From Rotaria sordida (Eukaryota; Rotifera; Eurotatoria; Philodinida; Philodinidae): 64,000 nt of DNA. Below, one piece after another: positions 42,100-54,234 of the stretch (position 1 is its first letter; every line of letters begins with the position of its first letter). Under the pieces are notes generated by a model. That model did not search any database. It was not told where the DNA came from and saw only the letters and a list, made by a program, of their open reading frames with translations. Location: NCBI GenBank assembly GCA_905250125.1, contig CAJNOL010000058.1, forward strand, positions 158,109-222,108, in the 5' to 3' direction. Made by a program: the position numbers and the translations under genes.

Positions 42100-45000
42100 T
42101 TTATATGCTCGATTTTATGAAGTATGTTCTTTATATTAGCAGAGAAAAATGAAATTCGACAAGAAATTTATAGATTTTTTTAATATTTTTTGTTGGTTAG
42201 CTATTTTGTTCATTCATTAATTGACAAGTAGAGATGACGCTAGTAGACGTGACTATTCATTCAAAACTTTCCTTTTCGTATATTAATCGTAACTATTGAA
42301 TCATTTATTTTTTATTTTTTCATCTTATTCTTTCATTGCTTTATTATCGATGGTTTTATTTTTTTATATCCAACAGATACTCAATGTAGACTATAATGAA
42401 TAATTTTAGTTCATCTCAATGATGTTTAGATAAAAAAGTATTTGATGAAGTAATGGTGAAAAAAATATGAGTCAATAAAAAGAATTCATTTCATCTGATG
42501 TGCATGCAACTTGGTGTAGAAGCTTCCGATGCAGTCGCTCTCAACAATTTTTTGAAAACTACAAGATCTATATTAAGTTGTTATTTTAATACTATTTAAT
42601 GAAATTTGGCAAGAATAGAAAATGATTTTGACACTAATAATGATTATTATTTGTTTGCAAACAATCAACATTATACTTTTCCTCATATATTTAAAACTTA
42701 AAGCAATTTAAAAATGTAAAGATGAGATTCGCATTACTCCAGGGGTATGAAATAGTTTGAAATTTCGAGAAAAAATGATGCACATAAGAAATGATTCATA
42801 ATTAAATAAGTTATACTAAATATGTGGGAAGTTTTCCGTTAACTAAAAATCTCTAACATTGAGCGAGAACAAAGATCAAAAACAAAACTTCGAGTACTTA
42901 GACAGTTGTGGTGAGAAGCTTTGAACTCTGATCACGATCTTTCTATGAAATAGTCTAAAGATCTTTAAAACTTCAGAAACTTTGTGGAATGTCAAACAAG
43001 AATTCGGAAACTGACTTTGATTCCCCATTACACCTTTTTGAGATTCAAGATGTTTGAAAACTCTTTCCGTTTCCAATGAAAGAGTTCGGAAACCACAAAA
43101 GTATTTTCGCGTACTCCTACAGATACCAAATCCATTCTTCTAGCAATATTAGTTTCTCATAATACTCTAAAGGTTTTTGAAAATACGATTACGTTTCTGA
43201 AAGTAAGTAAAAGATATTCCACAAAAAAATCAGAGCCGTTTAAATTAAATTTGGTCTTTTCAACTAATATGANNNNNNNNNNTAACGCTGACACAAAAGA
43301 AAAGCAACAGAAACTTACATCACCAAGGTCGACATCATAAGGCAGAAATCATACAGAGAAGTGAAAAAGAAGGAAAGTTAACTATAACGTGTATTAACTG
43401 TTTCACTGTATAATGAGAGTATGTGAATGTGCGTGCAGGTATTGTTGTAGTTCAACAGAAGACACTGACATCCAATCAGTCCTATCCATATCCATAGGGC
43501 ACACACAATCCATCGAGCGACGAAGCATCTTTGGCTTTCCACGGATAGTGAATAAAATTGATTGAAAACACTCAGCATTATTCTGCTGTTTCATAAATTC
43601 TCTCTAAATACCTTACGCTTGAAATCCATTGCCTGATTAGCAATTCAAGGTTGATGGGTAATGTTATAACAAACAGAAAAGTCCATCATTCATTTCACAT
43701 CTAATTACGACTATAATTATGACTTTGCATACGATTTTGATGCTTCTTCGAGTGACAATTCTCAGCAATGATCGTTTCTCATTGAATTAAAAAATGAAAT
43801 CTGATCGATTGATTCTTCTGAGTGAAAAGTTCCTATATGATCAATAGTACGAGTCATGATCGTGAAGAAATTCGATGTTAAACAACGAACTGCTGGCATT
43901 GCTCATATGAAATCAAAAGACTATTGTTTCGTTTACTCATGAGAAAGAAATTTGGAGATTTAAGTGTAATACGCTCGGATGTGCAAATATCAATGTATAT
44001 TTTTCCGCCGTAACAAAGCGAAATGCAAAGAAAGGCAAAAAGAAAGAAAGAGAACATTGAAAGAACGAAATACAATTAATAAAGAGTGCATTCATGAAAA
44101 AGACTACCTATTTGATGAAAATGTCATGCTTCATTGATTCACGTAAACATACGTAAGTTGCAAATAACCATGTGATTTCATTAACAATAAATACGGAGCA
44201 AAATCAGTTGAAAGCACACAAAACGAAACTTGCATACTCCAGTATTACTTGTTACGTGAGTATAATTGATTTACAACATTATTAGATTAGCAATAAAATT
44301 AAAATTGAATGTCAAGAGTAGATACTAATAACAAAACATGACGGGGCATGAGGATGAGATATTTTAATTACCAGAAAGAAATTTTAAGAAAACTTCGATA
44401 GAAGATGTTCAGTATATCCAATTGATAGTCTTGATTGAAGTATGTCTTACATATAAGATAGTTCTACCGCAAACCATGTCAAACAGAGTGACTTTTACGA
44501 TGCTTATCTTTCACCGAGAATTATAGCGATGGAAGGCATAGATTTCACTCTTAGGAAGTTAGTATAGCAGCGAATTCAAGAATTTCGAATAGAAATTTTC
44601 AATGATATAATGAGAAGTATCGAAAAACCTATTTGAATCTCGATGAATTCAATCAAATCTAAGATTTGAACATCAAACCAAAGGTCTTTGTTACAGAATA
44701 TAAAGAAGCTTCACGATTTTTCAAATGCAACACATAATGAAACGTTTTCACAAAAGATGGACTACGTGTTCTTTTATATAAGCATCAGTCAAAAAGTAGA
44801 GTGATCGGATCAATTTCATCGACTGACGTGTTTGTTTTTCTAGAAAGAACTTGCTTAGACATTAGTTTGAGTAAAAGAAACCTCATGAAACAAGCATTGA
44901 GACAGATGAGATCGAGCTAATTGGACCTTATTTATGAGCTATTTCCGTATTGTAAACAATCGGGATAGTGATATAAACACCATCGGATGGCTTGAGTTTC

Positions 45001-45697
45001 TTTCCAGGAGTAGCTTTCAGAGATTATCTGTAATTTTAACATTCTTCTAGCCATGGTATTTTGAAAGACCAGATTTTGATGTTTCATGTTGATTTTGATT
45101 TTGAGCTTTGTATTATTTTCAAACTGATCTGTGCATGCAACAATCTTCAATGATTGCCATGCAACGGATGTGATAGAAAGACTGATGGTACCGGTATTTT
45201 CACAATAACTTCTTCAATTTTGTTCATTTCAAGAGAGATTTTTTTTCAAAAGATTTACCGTACAGTTCTATGCTAGACATGTATTGAAAGCTAACTCTGA
45301 AGAAATCTGTAGACAAAAATTTAGCTAGAACATTCAAGATGCTAAAAAGAGCCAAAGTTCCAAGTCGTTTCCGAAATAAACTTTAGAATTTCTTTTACAA
45401 TAATAGGGTGTAGGTGTGATTGTTGTTGTATATCTTTTCTTCATGCACACGTACACCGACACTCACACACCATCCAACACAATGATATTCAAGTCATTGT
45501 GGAGATGAATACCAAAGAAAAGTTGGAAAGAATAACGATACAATAAACAATGTTGTAGGATATTTAGCATCTTCTTTGTTGTCCACAACCATATTTTTAA
45601 TTTAAACTAGATGAAGTTTATCATTGAGAGTTAAAGAAGAAAAAAATCCACATTTGACTTCGCAGAAAAATGTAGGAATAATGAAAGGCATCACCTG
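42100..45697. other. Gene-free accessory stretch
   Basis: About 3.6 kb with no supported gene. From about 42.9 kb onward the DNA looks less AT-rich than the housekeeping part of the window. The overlapping minus frames at 43378-43594 and the one at 44932-45150 have no recognisable features. A run of Ns interrupts the stretch. Confidence 0.5.
43273..43282. other. Assembly gap (10 Ns)
   Basis: Ten consecutive Ns mark a scaffold join of unknown true size, so linkage between the left part and the ART-TPR region rests on scaffolding. Confidence 0.99.
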
Positions 45698-45706
45698 TAT
45701 AAATAG
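45698..45706 (+). promoter_or_regulatory. Probable TATA box of the ART-TPR gene
   Basis: TATAAATAG lies 87 bp upstream of the ATG, a good match to a metazoan TATA box at a distance that allows a short 5' UTR. Confidence 0.55.
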
Positions 45707-45784
45707 AAATGGTGATCTCTGTTTTGATGGCAAACAATTATTCATCATTCTAGATTAACGATAAAGCGACAATTCATACTCGAT

Positions 45785-48121
45785 ATGGGTGGCAGAAAAT
45801 CCAAGCCAACAATGTCCACATCAATAATAGGCATCGTTGCAACTTCAACACCATCATTGAATATCGTCCAACCAAAACGACGCATGCTTCAAAATTATTT
45901 GCTCATCTGGGTCGATGGTAATATTAATGAGGTAAGTCAGGATTGTCAAAATACGCTTGCGGAATTGCGTAGTGTCGTCAACGAGGTTAATCTCTGCACG
46001 ACATCAGCACAATGTATTGAACTTCTCAATGATATGGATGACAAGAAAGCTTTCGTCATCTCTTCCGGAGCTATAGGTCAGCAACTCGTGCCAGACATTC
46101 ATGGAATGGCACAATTAGATACCATTTACATTTTTTGTGGCAATAAAGCACGACATGAACAATGGGCAAAAGAATGGCCAAAAATTCAAGGTGTGTTTAC
46201 CTCAATAACATCAATATGTGACTCATTAAAAAAGGTCTCTCGCCTATGCGACCATGATGCAATTTCAATGAGCTTCGTTCCGAAGCAAATGATGACAGCA
46301 GTAACAGTAGCATTACATGAACAATGTTTTCATCAATTGGAGCCATCATTTATGTATTCCAGATTAATCAAAGAAATCCTATTGGCAATCGATGATGATG
46401 ATGCAAAATCTATGGAAGACTTTATCATCTATTGCCGGAACAAAAATATTCCTGAATCTGAATTAAACAGTTTTCAGCGTCAATATCACCAGAAATCGCC
46501 AATCTGGTGGTATACTTGTGAAATTTTCCTGTACGGCATGCTTAACTGCGTCATACGGTCACACGACATAGAGACCATGACAAAAATGAGTTTTTTCATC
46601 CGCAATCTCCATTGGCAGTTAGAACGACTTCGCAAAGATCAATCGTTTGAGTATAAGAAACAATTTATCGTTTACCGTGGTCAGGGACTCACACAGCACG
46701 ACTTTGAATATCTAGTCGACACGAAAGGTGGACTCCTGTCTTTCAACAATTTCTTGGCGACCAATACAGAAAAAGACGTAGCTTTAAGATTTGTTGAAGA
46801 TGCACTACGTAAATATGAATACAATGTCGGCGTTCTTTTTATCATGACAGTCGATCCATGTAAAGTTTCGGCTGAGACTACTCCGTTCGCTCTTATCGAC
46901 GATTACAGTGCTAGTTCACAAAAAAATGAAATTCTCTTCTCAATGCATGCCGTTTTTCGTGTCAATACAATCAAACAGATAGTCAACAATAATCGTCTGT
47001 GGGAAGTTCAATTGACTCTCATAGACGACAATGATTCAGAACTGGCTGCTTTTATCCAATGCATAGAAGGAGAGCTCTATGGATCCACAGGATGGCAACG
47101 ATTGGGTGATCTGATGCTCAAAGTGGGTCACTTCAATCAAGCTGAAGAGCTGTTCAACGAATTACTTAAGAATACTTTCAGCAACAGTGATAGAGCAGAT
47201 ATCTATCACATGGTTGCAAGGATGAAATATCACCAAGGACAATACCAAGAAGCAATTTCATTTTGTGAAAAATCACTCGAAATAAAGAGAAAGTCTCTCT
47301 CGGAAGATCATCCTTCATTGGCTAATGCGTACCACAATGTCGGCTTAGAGTATAACAACATGGGTGAATACTCGAAAGCACTTGAGTTTTACGAAAAATC
47401 AACTGAAATATACGAAAAAACTTTGCCTCTGAATCATTCCGCATTGGCCTCTTCCTACAACAACATCGGTCTAGTATATAACAACATGGGTAACTACTCG
47501 GAAGCACTTGAATTTTTCGAAAAAGCAAATAAAGTATGCGAAAATGCTCTACTCCCTAACGATCCCGAATTGGTCTCTTCCTACAACAATATTGGTCTAG
47601 TGTATAACAACATGGGTGACTACTCGAAAGCACTTGAATTCCACGAAAAAGCACTTAAAATAAGACAAACAGTTCTGCCTACAAATCATCCTGATTTGTC
47701 TATTTCCTACAGCAACATTGGTCAAGTGTATTACAACATGCATGATTACTCGAAAGCACTGATATTTTACGAAAAAGATCTGGAAATCAAGAAAAAAGCT
47801 CTGCCTCAGAATCATTCCGTTTGGGCTACTTCCTACAATAACATTGGTCTAGTGTATAACAATATGGGTAACTATTCGAAAGCACTTGAATTTTACGACA
47901 AAGCACATCAAATAAAAGAAATAACTTTGCCACCGAATCACCCCTCGTTGGCTATCTCCTACGGCAACATCGGTGGGATGTATTGCGCCATGGGTGATTA
48001 TCCAAAAGCGCTTGAGTTTGGAGAAAAAGCGCTTGCTATTCAACAAAAATCCCTGCCACCAACGCATCCTGCAATTAAACGAACGATGAATAATATTAAC
48101 TATGTAAAAAAGAAGATCTAA
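45785..48121 (+). CDS. ADP-ribosyltransferase-fold protein with C-terminal TPR array (bdelloid-type)
   Basis: A single uninterrupted exon of 778 residues. Residues 38-150 form an alpha/beta domain resembling a receiver fold (LIWVDGNI, AFVISSGAIGQQLVP, IYIFCGN). Residues 160-415 contain an arginine-ADP-ribosyltransferase-like domain with the R of IVYRGQGL (R298), the S of LLSFNNFLATN (S319) and the C-terminal NEILFSMHAVFRV with E382. The residue two before that Glu is Lys380, so the usual E-x-E is K-x-E. Residues 513-764 are six 42-residue kinesin-light-chain-type TPRs (SYNNIGLVYNNMGNYSKALE), preceded by more diverged ones. There is no signal peptide or membrane segment, so it is probably intracellular. 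It is intronless and less AT-rich than the housekeeping genes here. NAD-dependent transfer to a TPR-bound target is plausible but inferred. Confidence 0.9.
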   Translation: MGGRKSKPTMSTSIIGIVATSTPSLNIVQPKRRMLQNYLLIWVDGNINEVSQDCQNTLAELRSVVNEVNLCTTSAQCIELLNDMDDKKAFVISSGAIGQQLVPDIHGMAQLDTIYIFCGNKARHEQWAKEWPKIQGVFTSITSICDSLKKVSRLCDHDAISMSFVPKQMMTAVTVALHEQCFHQLEPSFMYSRLIKEILLAIDDDDAKSMEDFIIYCRNKNIPESELNSFQRQYHQKSPIWWYTCEIFLYGMLNCVIRSHDIETMTKMSFFIRNLHWQLERLRKDQSFEYKKQFIVYRGQGLTQHDFEYLVDTKGGLLSFNNFLATNTEKDVALRFVEDALRKYEYNVGVLFIMTVDPCKVSAETTPFALIDDYSASSQKNEILFSMHAVFRVNTIKQIVNNNRLWEVQLTLIDDNDSELAAFIQCIEGELYGSTGWQRLGDLMLKVGHFNQAEELFNELLKNTFSNSDRADIYHMVARMKYHQGQYQEAISFCEKSLEIKRKSLSEDHPSLANAYHNVGLEYNNMGEYSKALEFYEKSTEIYEKTLPLNHSALASSYNNIGLVYNNMGNYSEALEFFEKANKVCENALLPNDPELVSSYNNIGLVYNNMGDYSKALEFHEKALKIRQTVLPTNHPDLSISYSNIGQVYYNMHDYSKALIFYEKDLEIKKKALPQNHSVWATSYNNIGLVYNNMGNYSKALEFYDKAHQIKEITLPPNHPSLAISYGNIGGMYCAMGDYPKALEFGEKALAIQQKSLPPTHPAIKRTMNNINYVKKKI
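47321..48076 (+). repeat. Six tandem 126-bp TPR-coding units
   Basis: Six head-to-tail 42-codon units with high mutual similarity at the DNA level, for example the repeated ATTGGTCTAGTGTATAACAA. Such internal similarity suggests recent unit duplication or homogenisation within the ART-TPR gene. Confidence 0.85.
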
Positions 48122-49100
48122 GTTTGTTTTTTTTCTCTGACTTGCTCAATAAACTTCTTCTGATTGCTATTTACTCTTCCGGCTATCTCGACTCGTTTTT
48201 GCACGCGCGCGTGTAATCAGGAAGATTCTTCGTGAGTCTGAAGCAGATACACACAGAGCGGACCATGCCAGACTAGTAGGGCAATGAACGTAGGTATGAT
48301 ATACAATAGCGACAACAGGAACCATACGTCCATAGTGGACTTTTTGTGGTACTGCTCTGCTTTTGCCATAACAGACACGTTGAGCCTCTCTGGTCAAGCT
48401 ACAAGACCATCTGACGAATTGTGATATAAGATCATAACTCTTTATTCCATGCAATAACATAGCTATAAATGAAAACTAAGTTAACATACACATAAATTTT
48501 CTACTTTAGCATATTACAATTATTGCATGTATATTAAAACATTATTCCATCCGGGATAGATGATGCATACACTATCGAACAACTATAGTCATAGTTTCTA
48601 TTTGTGACTATCAATATTAAACTTACAAGAAGTATCTTTAATAAACAAAAAGAAATTTGTCTCACACTTTTCTATTCTTATTGTCTTACTCAATAAAAAG
48701 AGATAATTCTAAAGCAATATATCCTCTTGCTATTCGAATATAAATAATAATAAATTTTGAATTAAAAAATTCAAATGTAATAATATTTTAATATAATACA
48801 ATTTCATTTACTTAAATATTATGGTAAATGATAGTATAATATTGTTAATAATTGACGAATCGATCAAAACGGTATCATCGAAGCCGATAATTCGACTTGG
48901 GAACATTGTAACTATAATTAATGTATATAACAGAAATGAAAAATAATTTACATGATGTTGTAATGAATGCACATCACAAATATATGTACATCAATATTCA
49001 TTAGTTAAATGGTAAATGTTTAATGCATCATCATAATGTTAAACGTTATACTCATCATTGTAATGGTAAGAAACAGTCCTTGTCGCAGTCGGGAAATCGC
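48122..49100. other. 3' flank of the ART-TPR gene with a GC-richer island
   Basis: AATAAA at 48148-48153 is the likely poly-A signal of the ART-TPR gene. From about 48170 to 48440 the DNA is markedly GC-richer, including CACGCGCGCGTG, and open for 97 codons on the minus strand, but I recognise no protein. From 48480 on it is AT-rich with no gene. Confidence 0.5.
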
Positions 49101-51896
49101 GTCATACGAAAAATGTCGACACAGTGTTCTGATCATTGAAAATGAAAAAGCATGTAAAAAAGAAATTATAAATTCAAAGTTCTAGCCTTCTCTGAGTTAT
49201 TCTTCAATAATTATGAAAAAAAACATTTGGTATGTGTCAGTGGAGCTCCATTTCATTTTTCTTTTCACGCCTTGCTGTTCTCACTCTATAGTTATTTTTT
49301 TTTCTATATATCAAGCAAATTGAATCGAACACAATATCTCAAAAAGATAGAACAAGTTTTTCTCTACAAAATTGGATATTTCAACTTTCTCTAGTTGCTT
49401 GTTGAATATGAATTTTCAGAGTCAATATCTATATATACTGCACAAAAATTACATAGTAATTTTGAAAAATTTTTACTATTTTTTGGAAAAAAGATATTGA
49501 AAAACATGTGGATCGACAATGATTTTCTATCGATTCGATAGAATGAAAAAAGCTCTACAATATGTATTCAAAAGAGTAATCAAAAAGTAAGCATATAGTA
49601 CTTGAAATCAGACGAGAAGATGACGAAGTGATACCTAAAAACAGCACATTTTCTGTTAGTTTTGAAATATGAGAGTTTAAAGTATAATATCATTAAAATT
49701 CTTTTTTTACAATGAACAGCTGAACCATTAACTTCACATACTGAATCTACTAGAAATATTAGTTCGAGATAGCATTAGATAGAGATATAATCTATAAGAA
49801 TGAATTGTTTCTTCTCTATATTAATATGTTCGAGTCAATATTCTATCACTAATTACCATTCAGACTGAAGATTTCAACCAACCAGCTGAGTTACTTTGTA
49901 GGAAGACAATTCCTGCGAATTTATATTCTCTCACAATATGTTTTGAGGTTGAACTGGCCTTATAATATTAATTGCTTGATGGTGAATCGTAAGTGCCCAT
50001 TGTTAAAATTAAATTATCAGTAAGTTTTTAATGTTGAACAAAGAGTCTGCTTTAAGGAACTCCCCTTTCCGAGGTTTCTCGAAAAGAGCTAGATAAAAAA
50101 TGATGAAACTTTCAAGGCAGATGGATCTCGATAAGTAACGCAAAGGTTGTCATACACTCAAAATTCTCAGATGCTTCCTTCAGGGAGATATATTGATCGC
50201 AATGCTCAAAAATGGTCAGAAGTTCCCCTTCCTCCTGCAAAACTCTATACCTGAATTTTTCGAGCTGTATCTTTTTTTAATGACAACTAGGATCAAATTT
50301 GGGTACGTGTTTTTTTCTTCCGAAAATATCGTTCTTAGAGTGTAGAAGAATCAAAATATTGGAAGTACCGTCGAAAAAAGGTGTTTTTTTCAATGCTACT
50401 AAATTTTTAAAGGATGCCGAGTATCGTAGGAACATTTTGAAGAAGAAAAAAAAACACGCACTCCAATTTGGCCAAAGTACTCTTTAAAAAAATCGGAGTC
50501 CGATCGGACATACTGTGTGGAAGAAACTGGCGGAGGAGAAATTCTTTCTTCTGTTCAAAAAATTGATTTTGAGAAAAAAGATAAATTTTCCTGTATATAT
50601 TAGGACTTTTGTTTTCTCCAACACGATTAATCGAAAGCTGGTCGAGTTCAGTAGTTTAAGGGGTCCATGACCCATGCTTTAAGAATCTTTGGAATAAGAA
50701 ATAATCATGACTATCAGAAGAAGGGTGCAGGTATGGATATTTTCTTCATTCATTCCCATGTCTACCCCTACCCATCATTTGATTTTCCAGTAAATGCCTT
50801 CAAATGGACCCAAAATTCAGTGAAACAGTCATAACCCGGCTTCAAAGGGGTACGGGAACAAATCCTTGTAGACGTTTTCTAATTTTTCCTGAGATCTTCT
50901 TGTAAATCCAATATGAGCTCTACCGGAAGGATACAGTTGAGGTGGTTCCATTTTAAGTGACGACTGAAAAACAAGAAATCAGACAACTAGCTAAACACCA
51001 ACATACGATGCTATTAAGAGCAGCAGAATTGCACTGTGATCCTATTTCATTTCAATACATATTCAGAGAATAGCCCGATCAAGAAAAGTTTTCAGTTCAT
51101 CATACAACTCAGTTGGTTGGTTAAAATCTTCAGTCTGAATGGTAATTAGTGATGGAATATTGACTCGAACATATTAATATAGAGAAGAAACAATTCATTC
51201 TTATAGATTATATCTCTATCTAATGCTATCTCGAACTAATATTTCTAGTAGATTCAATATGTGAAGTTAATGGTTTAGCTGTTCATTGTAAAAAAAGAAT
51301 TTTAATGATATTATACTTTAAACTCTCATATTTCAAAACTAACAGAAAATGTGCTGTTTTTAGCTATCACTTCATCATCTTCTCGTCTGATTTCAAGTAC
51401 TATATGCTTACTTTTTGATTACTCTTTTGAATACATATTGTAGAGCTTTTTTCATTCTATCGAATCCACAGAAAATCATTGTCGATCCACATGTTTTTCA
51501 ATATCTTTTTTCCAAAAAATGGTAAAAATTTTTCAAAATTACTATGTAATTTTTGTGCAGTATATGTAGATATTGACTCTGAAAATTCATATTCAGCAAG
51601 CAACTAGAGAAAGTTGAAATATCCAATTTTGTAGAGAAAAACTTGTTCTATCTTTTTGAGATATTGTGTTCGATTCAATTTGCTTGATATATAGAAAAAA
51701 AATAACTATAGAGTGAGAACAGCAAGGCGTAAAAAGAAAAATGAAATGGAGCTCCATTGGCACATACCAAATGTTTTTTTTCATAATTATTGAAGAATAA
51801 CTCAGAGAAGGCTAGAACTTTGAATTTATAATTTCTTTTTTACATACTTTTTCATTTTCAATGATCAGAACACTGTGTCGACATTTTGCGTGTGAC
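49101..51896. mobile_element. Fold-back element with about 790-bp terminal inverted repeats
   Basis: The left arm (49101-49892) and right arm (51106-51896) are inverted copies differing by only a few percent by eye. The outer ends are GTCATACGAAAAATGTCGAC and the complement of ACATTTTGCGTGTGAC; the inner ends are AACCAACCAGCTGAGTT and the complement of AACTCAGTTGGTTGGTT. The 1.2-kb centre (49893-51105) has no transposase; its short frames (50299-50487 plus, 50484-50675 minus) are not recognisable. No target duplication could be matched (the flanks read GGAAATCGC and AGTCTATAG). It looks like a non-autonomous long-TIR or Foldback-type DNA transposon, fairly young given the similarity of its arms. 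The minus frame at 51593-51784 is part of the arm, not a gene. Confidence 0.85.
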
Positions 51897-53858
51897 AGTC
51901 TATAGTAAATATCCTCCATTGAGTCACGAACCGTCTCTTAAGTTATATACCTTAGTTACACTATGAACAGTAGAAATAAAACGTTTACTGTAGTCACAGC
52001 AACATCCCAAGTGCAGATCGCACTAAGTATATATGGTAAGTTCTTACATGTCACGTCTTTGTAGATAGACAGTGAAATTTATAACAACGTGCTATTTTAA
52101 CTTTCATAAGATACATTCTTGTTTGATGAGATATATATCCACTTTGCTGCTGGGACTGATATAAGCCTTTTACATCCACTACTTATAGTGTAACCAAGGT
52201 AAAGAGTTTAACATATATAATCAGTTTTGATTTGAAATATAAGAATTTGGTACGAAAAAAGATTCCCTACAAATCCTCACTGTTAAAACAACTTTTACCT
52301 TCTTCGACATATGAATAAGACAGTGCAATACCTTCTATCGGCATATTTTCTGACTCTTTATTCTTGACATCAGCGCAACAGAAAATGATAACTTTGGATT
52401 CGTACGTCCGGTAAGTAAAGAATCTTGTAAAGGACTACATAAATGTGGTGCGAAGCTATCACAAATATTGGCAATAGGATTTGAACTAACATTAGAATGA
52501 TAAGTGATTTTCTCTAGAGTCGATATTGTTCTGTCGAAGATTTTCATTATCGCTTCTGTTCATAACAGTTACCGGTTGAGTTGACCGGAGATTAGCTCTC
52601 ATCACTTTTAATTATTTCGGGTATAAGATGAAGGCTAAATCGTCAAAATTGCTATTTTATAAAGCCTACTAAATATGAACGAAAACTCATATGGAAGATT
52701 CAAAAACGTTTATATCATCTCGAGATATCGATCTCTCTGGTAAAGTTCAATAAAATTTCTAGTGACCCACTGTTCTCTAGATCATCGCAATACAAAGTAC
52801 AGATTTTGTGACAGCGAGAAACATGCTAAGTATGGAGATCGAATGCGTATGCGATCGACTACATAAAGACTATGCTTCGTATCATATTTGACATAAACCT
52901 GCTGGACTTTGTAATATTTCATAAAATCAGATTAACAATGTGATTGTGAAAATATTTCATCAAGTGTAAAAGTTTTGCATTTTTTAAACATATATTTTGA
53001 TTTTGCGTTCCAATTCTTTCGAATAGAAAGTGTTTTTATGTCAAACTTAGCAACATTCATTAATATCTTGTTCATAAAGTTGATCATGCTGATGGTAATT
53101 GTTTTTCAAGAGTATTTTTTAGAGGGTAAAAGATGATGCAAATTGATAGATTCAAGGAATAGAAATTATTTAAGCCGAATAGAGTTTTACACAGTTATTA
53201 TTTTAAATGACTTGTGAGCTTATACTTTCGTAGATTTTCTGTATAAAAAAATCTCTTGATTCCAGACATGAACAAGGGAAACATATATGACTTCTTCTAA
53301 TCATCACAGCGATTCATATTTCTAACGATATTCAAGAATAATTTTCGTTTATTTTTATAGGACAGAGGCATAGATCGTGCATGAATTCGAACATGTTAGT
53401 ATTATTTGTTTCTCTGAATTGGTCCGAAATAGAAATGCCACATCCGTACTGACTAGTAGTGACAACTATATGAAATATAATAAAATTTGGTTAAAGGTAT
53501 GCAGAACCTCAATAATGGATACGATAAGAATATGCAAATTTATTTACTTATTGCCTCTTGTAAAATGTCAGTTTATTTATTTGTCTTTTTTTCTGATTTG
53601 ATCTCTTTTATTTTCTAATAATGATTATGCACGATAAATCTTTAAAAAGTGTATGTGACAAGATTCATTCTCATACTCTTAACTTGAGTTTACGTGCAAA
53701 ATTAACAAAAAATAACAATCATACTTCACCGACAAATACTTTTTTGTATATTAAGTCGTTTTGATTGATTGTACAGAATTTTTTTTTTTTTTGAATATCT
53801 GATTATTCCTTCATACTTATTGTTTTAGATTAAGTGTGAAAAGAATACGTTTATACTT
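51897..53858. other. Intergenic, no gene seen
   Basis: Mixed-composition DNA between the fold-back element and UQCR11. Frames at 52335-52547 (-) and 53377-53601 (+) show no recognisable features or splice context. Confidence 0.5.
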
Positions 53859-54234
53859 ATGGATTATTATTTGAGTAAATTACCAGGTAAATGGATTTTT
53901 GTTTTTTTTTGTTCAAATATTTTTGTATTTATTTTATAGGTGTTGGTAGATTTACTGGTCCAAGACATTTTCAAATCTTGAAGAATTAGTATGCCATCAA
54001 AACCTATTATTGTTTTCTTTCTTTACTTATATTATTTTTTTTGTTTTTAGTGTACCGTCATTAACATTATTCGGTGCATCAGCTCTTATCTATTTTCTTT
54101 ATATTACCGATTGGAAAGTAACAAATACAAGAATTCCAATCTATGGACGTAAATTTGATGAAATGAAACGAGCAGCAATGATTGATAAACATGGACAAAA
54201 AGCTGTCGATGAAGGAACTGCTGCTGAAGATTAG
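53859..54234 (+). CDS. UQCR11: Cytochrome b-c1 complex subunit 10 (UQCR11-like)
   Basis: A small inner-membrane subunit of respiratory complex III. Exons 53859-53886, 53940-53988 and 54051-54234 join in frame (introns of 53 and 62 bp) to 86 residues. The product begins MDYYLSKLPGVGRFTGPRH and continues ILKNYVPSLTLFGASALIYF, LYITDWKV and IPIYGRKFDEM. This matches the family pattern FLGPRYRELVKNWVPT...ATDWRLI...IPYINGKF. One membrane segment spans about 30-47. The C-terminus is longer than the usual 56-residue proteins and ends in a charged tail (DKHGQKAVDEGTAAED). Poly-A signal AATAAA at 54317-54322. The start gives a short leader before the conserved GRFTGPR. Confidence 0.85.

Noticed and set aside
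43313-43350. GTAAGT donor-like site after a short minus-strand ATG as the first exon of POLR2G
   Set aside because: The conserved MFFH start with its own donor is found at 42088-42099, much closer and in phase.
42876-43594. Minus frames near the N gap as exons of an unknown gene
   Set aside because: No consistent splice joining, no recognisable composition, and the nearby gap makes the local structure unreliable.
47322-48067. Minus-strand frames opposite the TPR array
   Set aside because: They are antisense shadows of the repeated TPR codons and repeat with the same 126-bp period.
48160-48470. GC-rich island read as a solo LTR (TG...CA-like ends, AATAAA on the minus strand)
   Set aside because: The ends match only loosely, no target duplication was found and no second copy lies in the window.
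49101-51896. Long inverted repeat as an assembly artefact
   Set aside because: The arms differ at scattered positions and enclose unique DNA with sharply defined inner and outer ends, which fits a real element better; still worth a read-level check.
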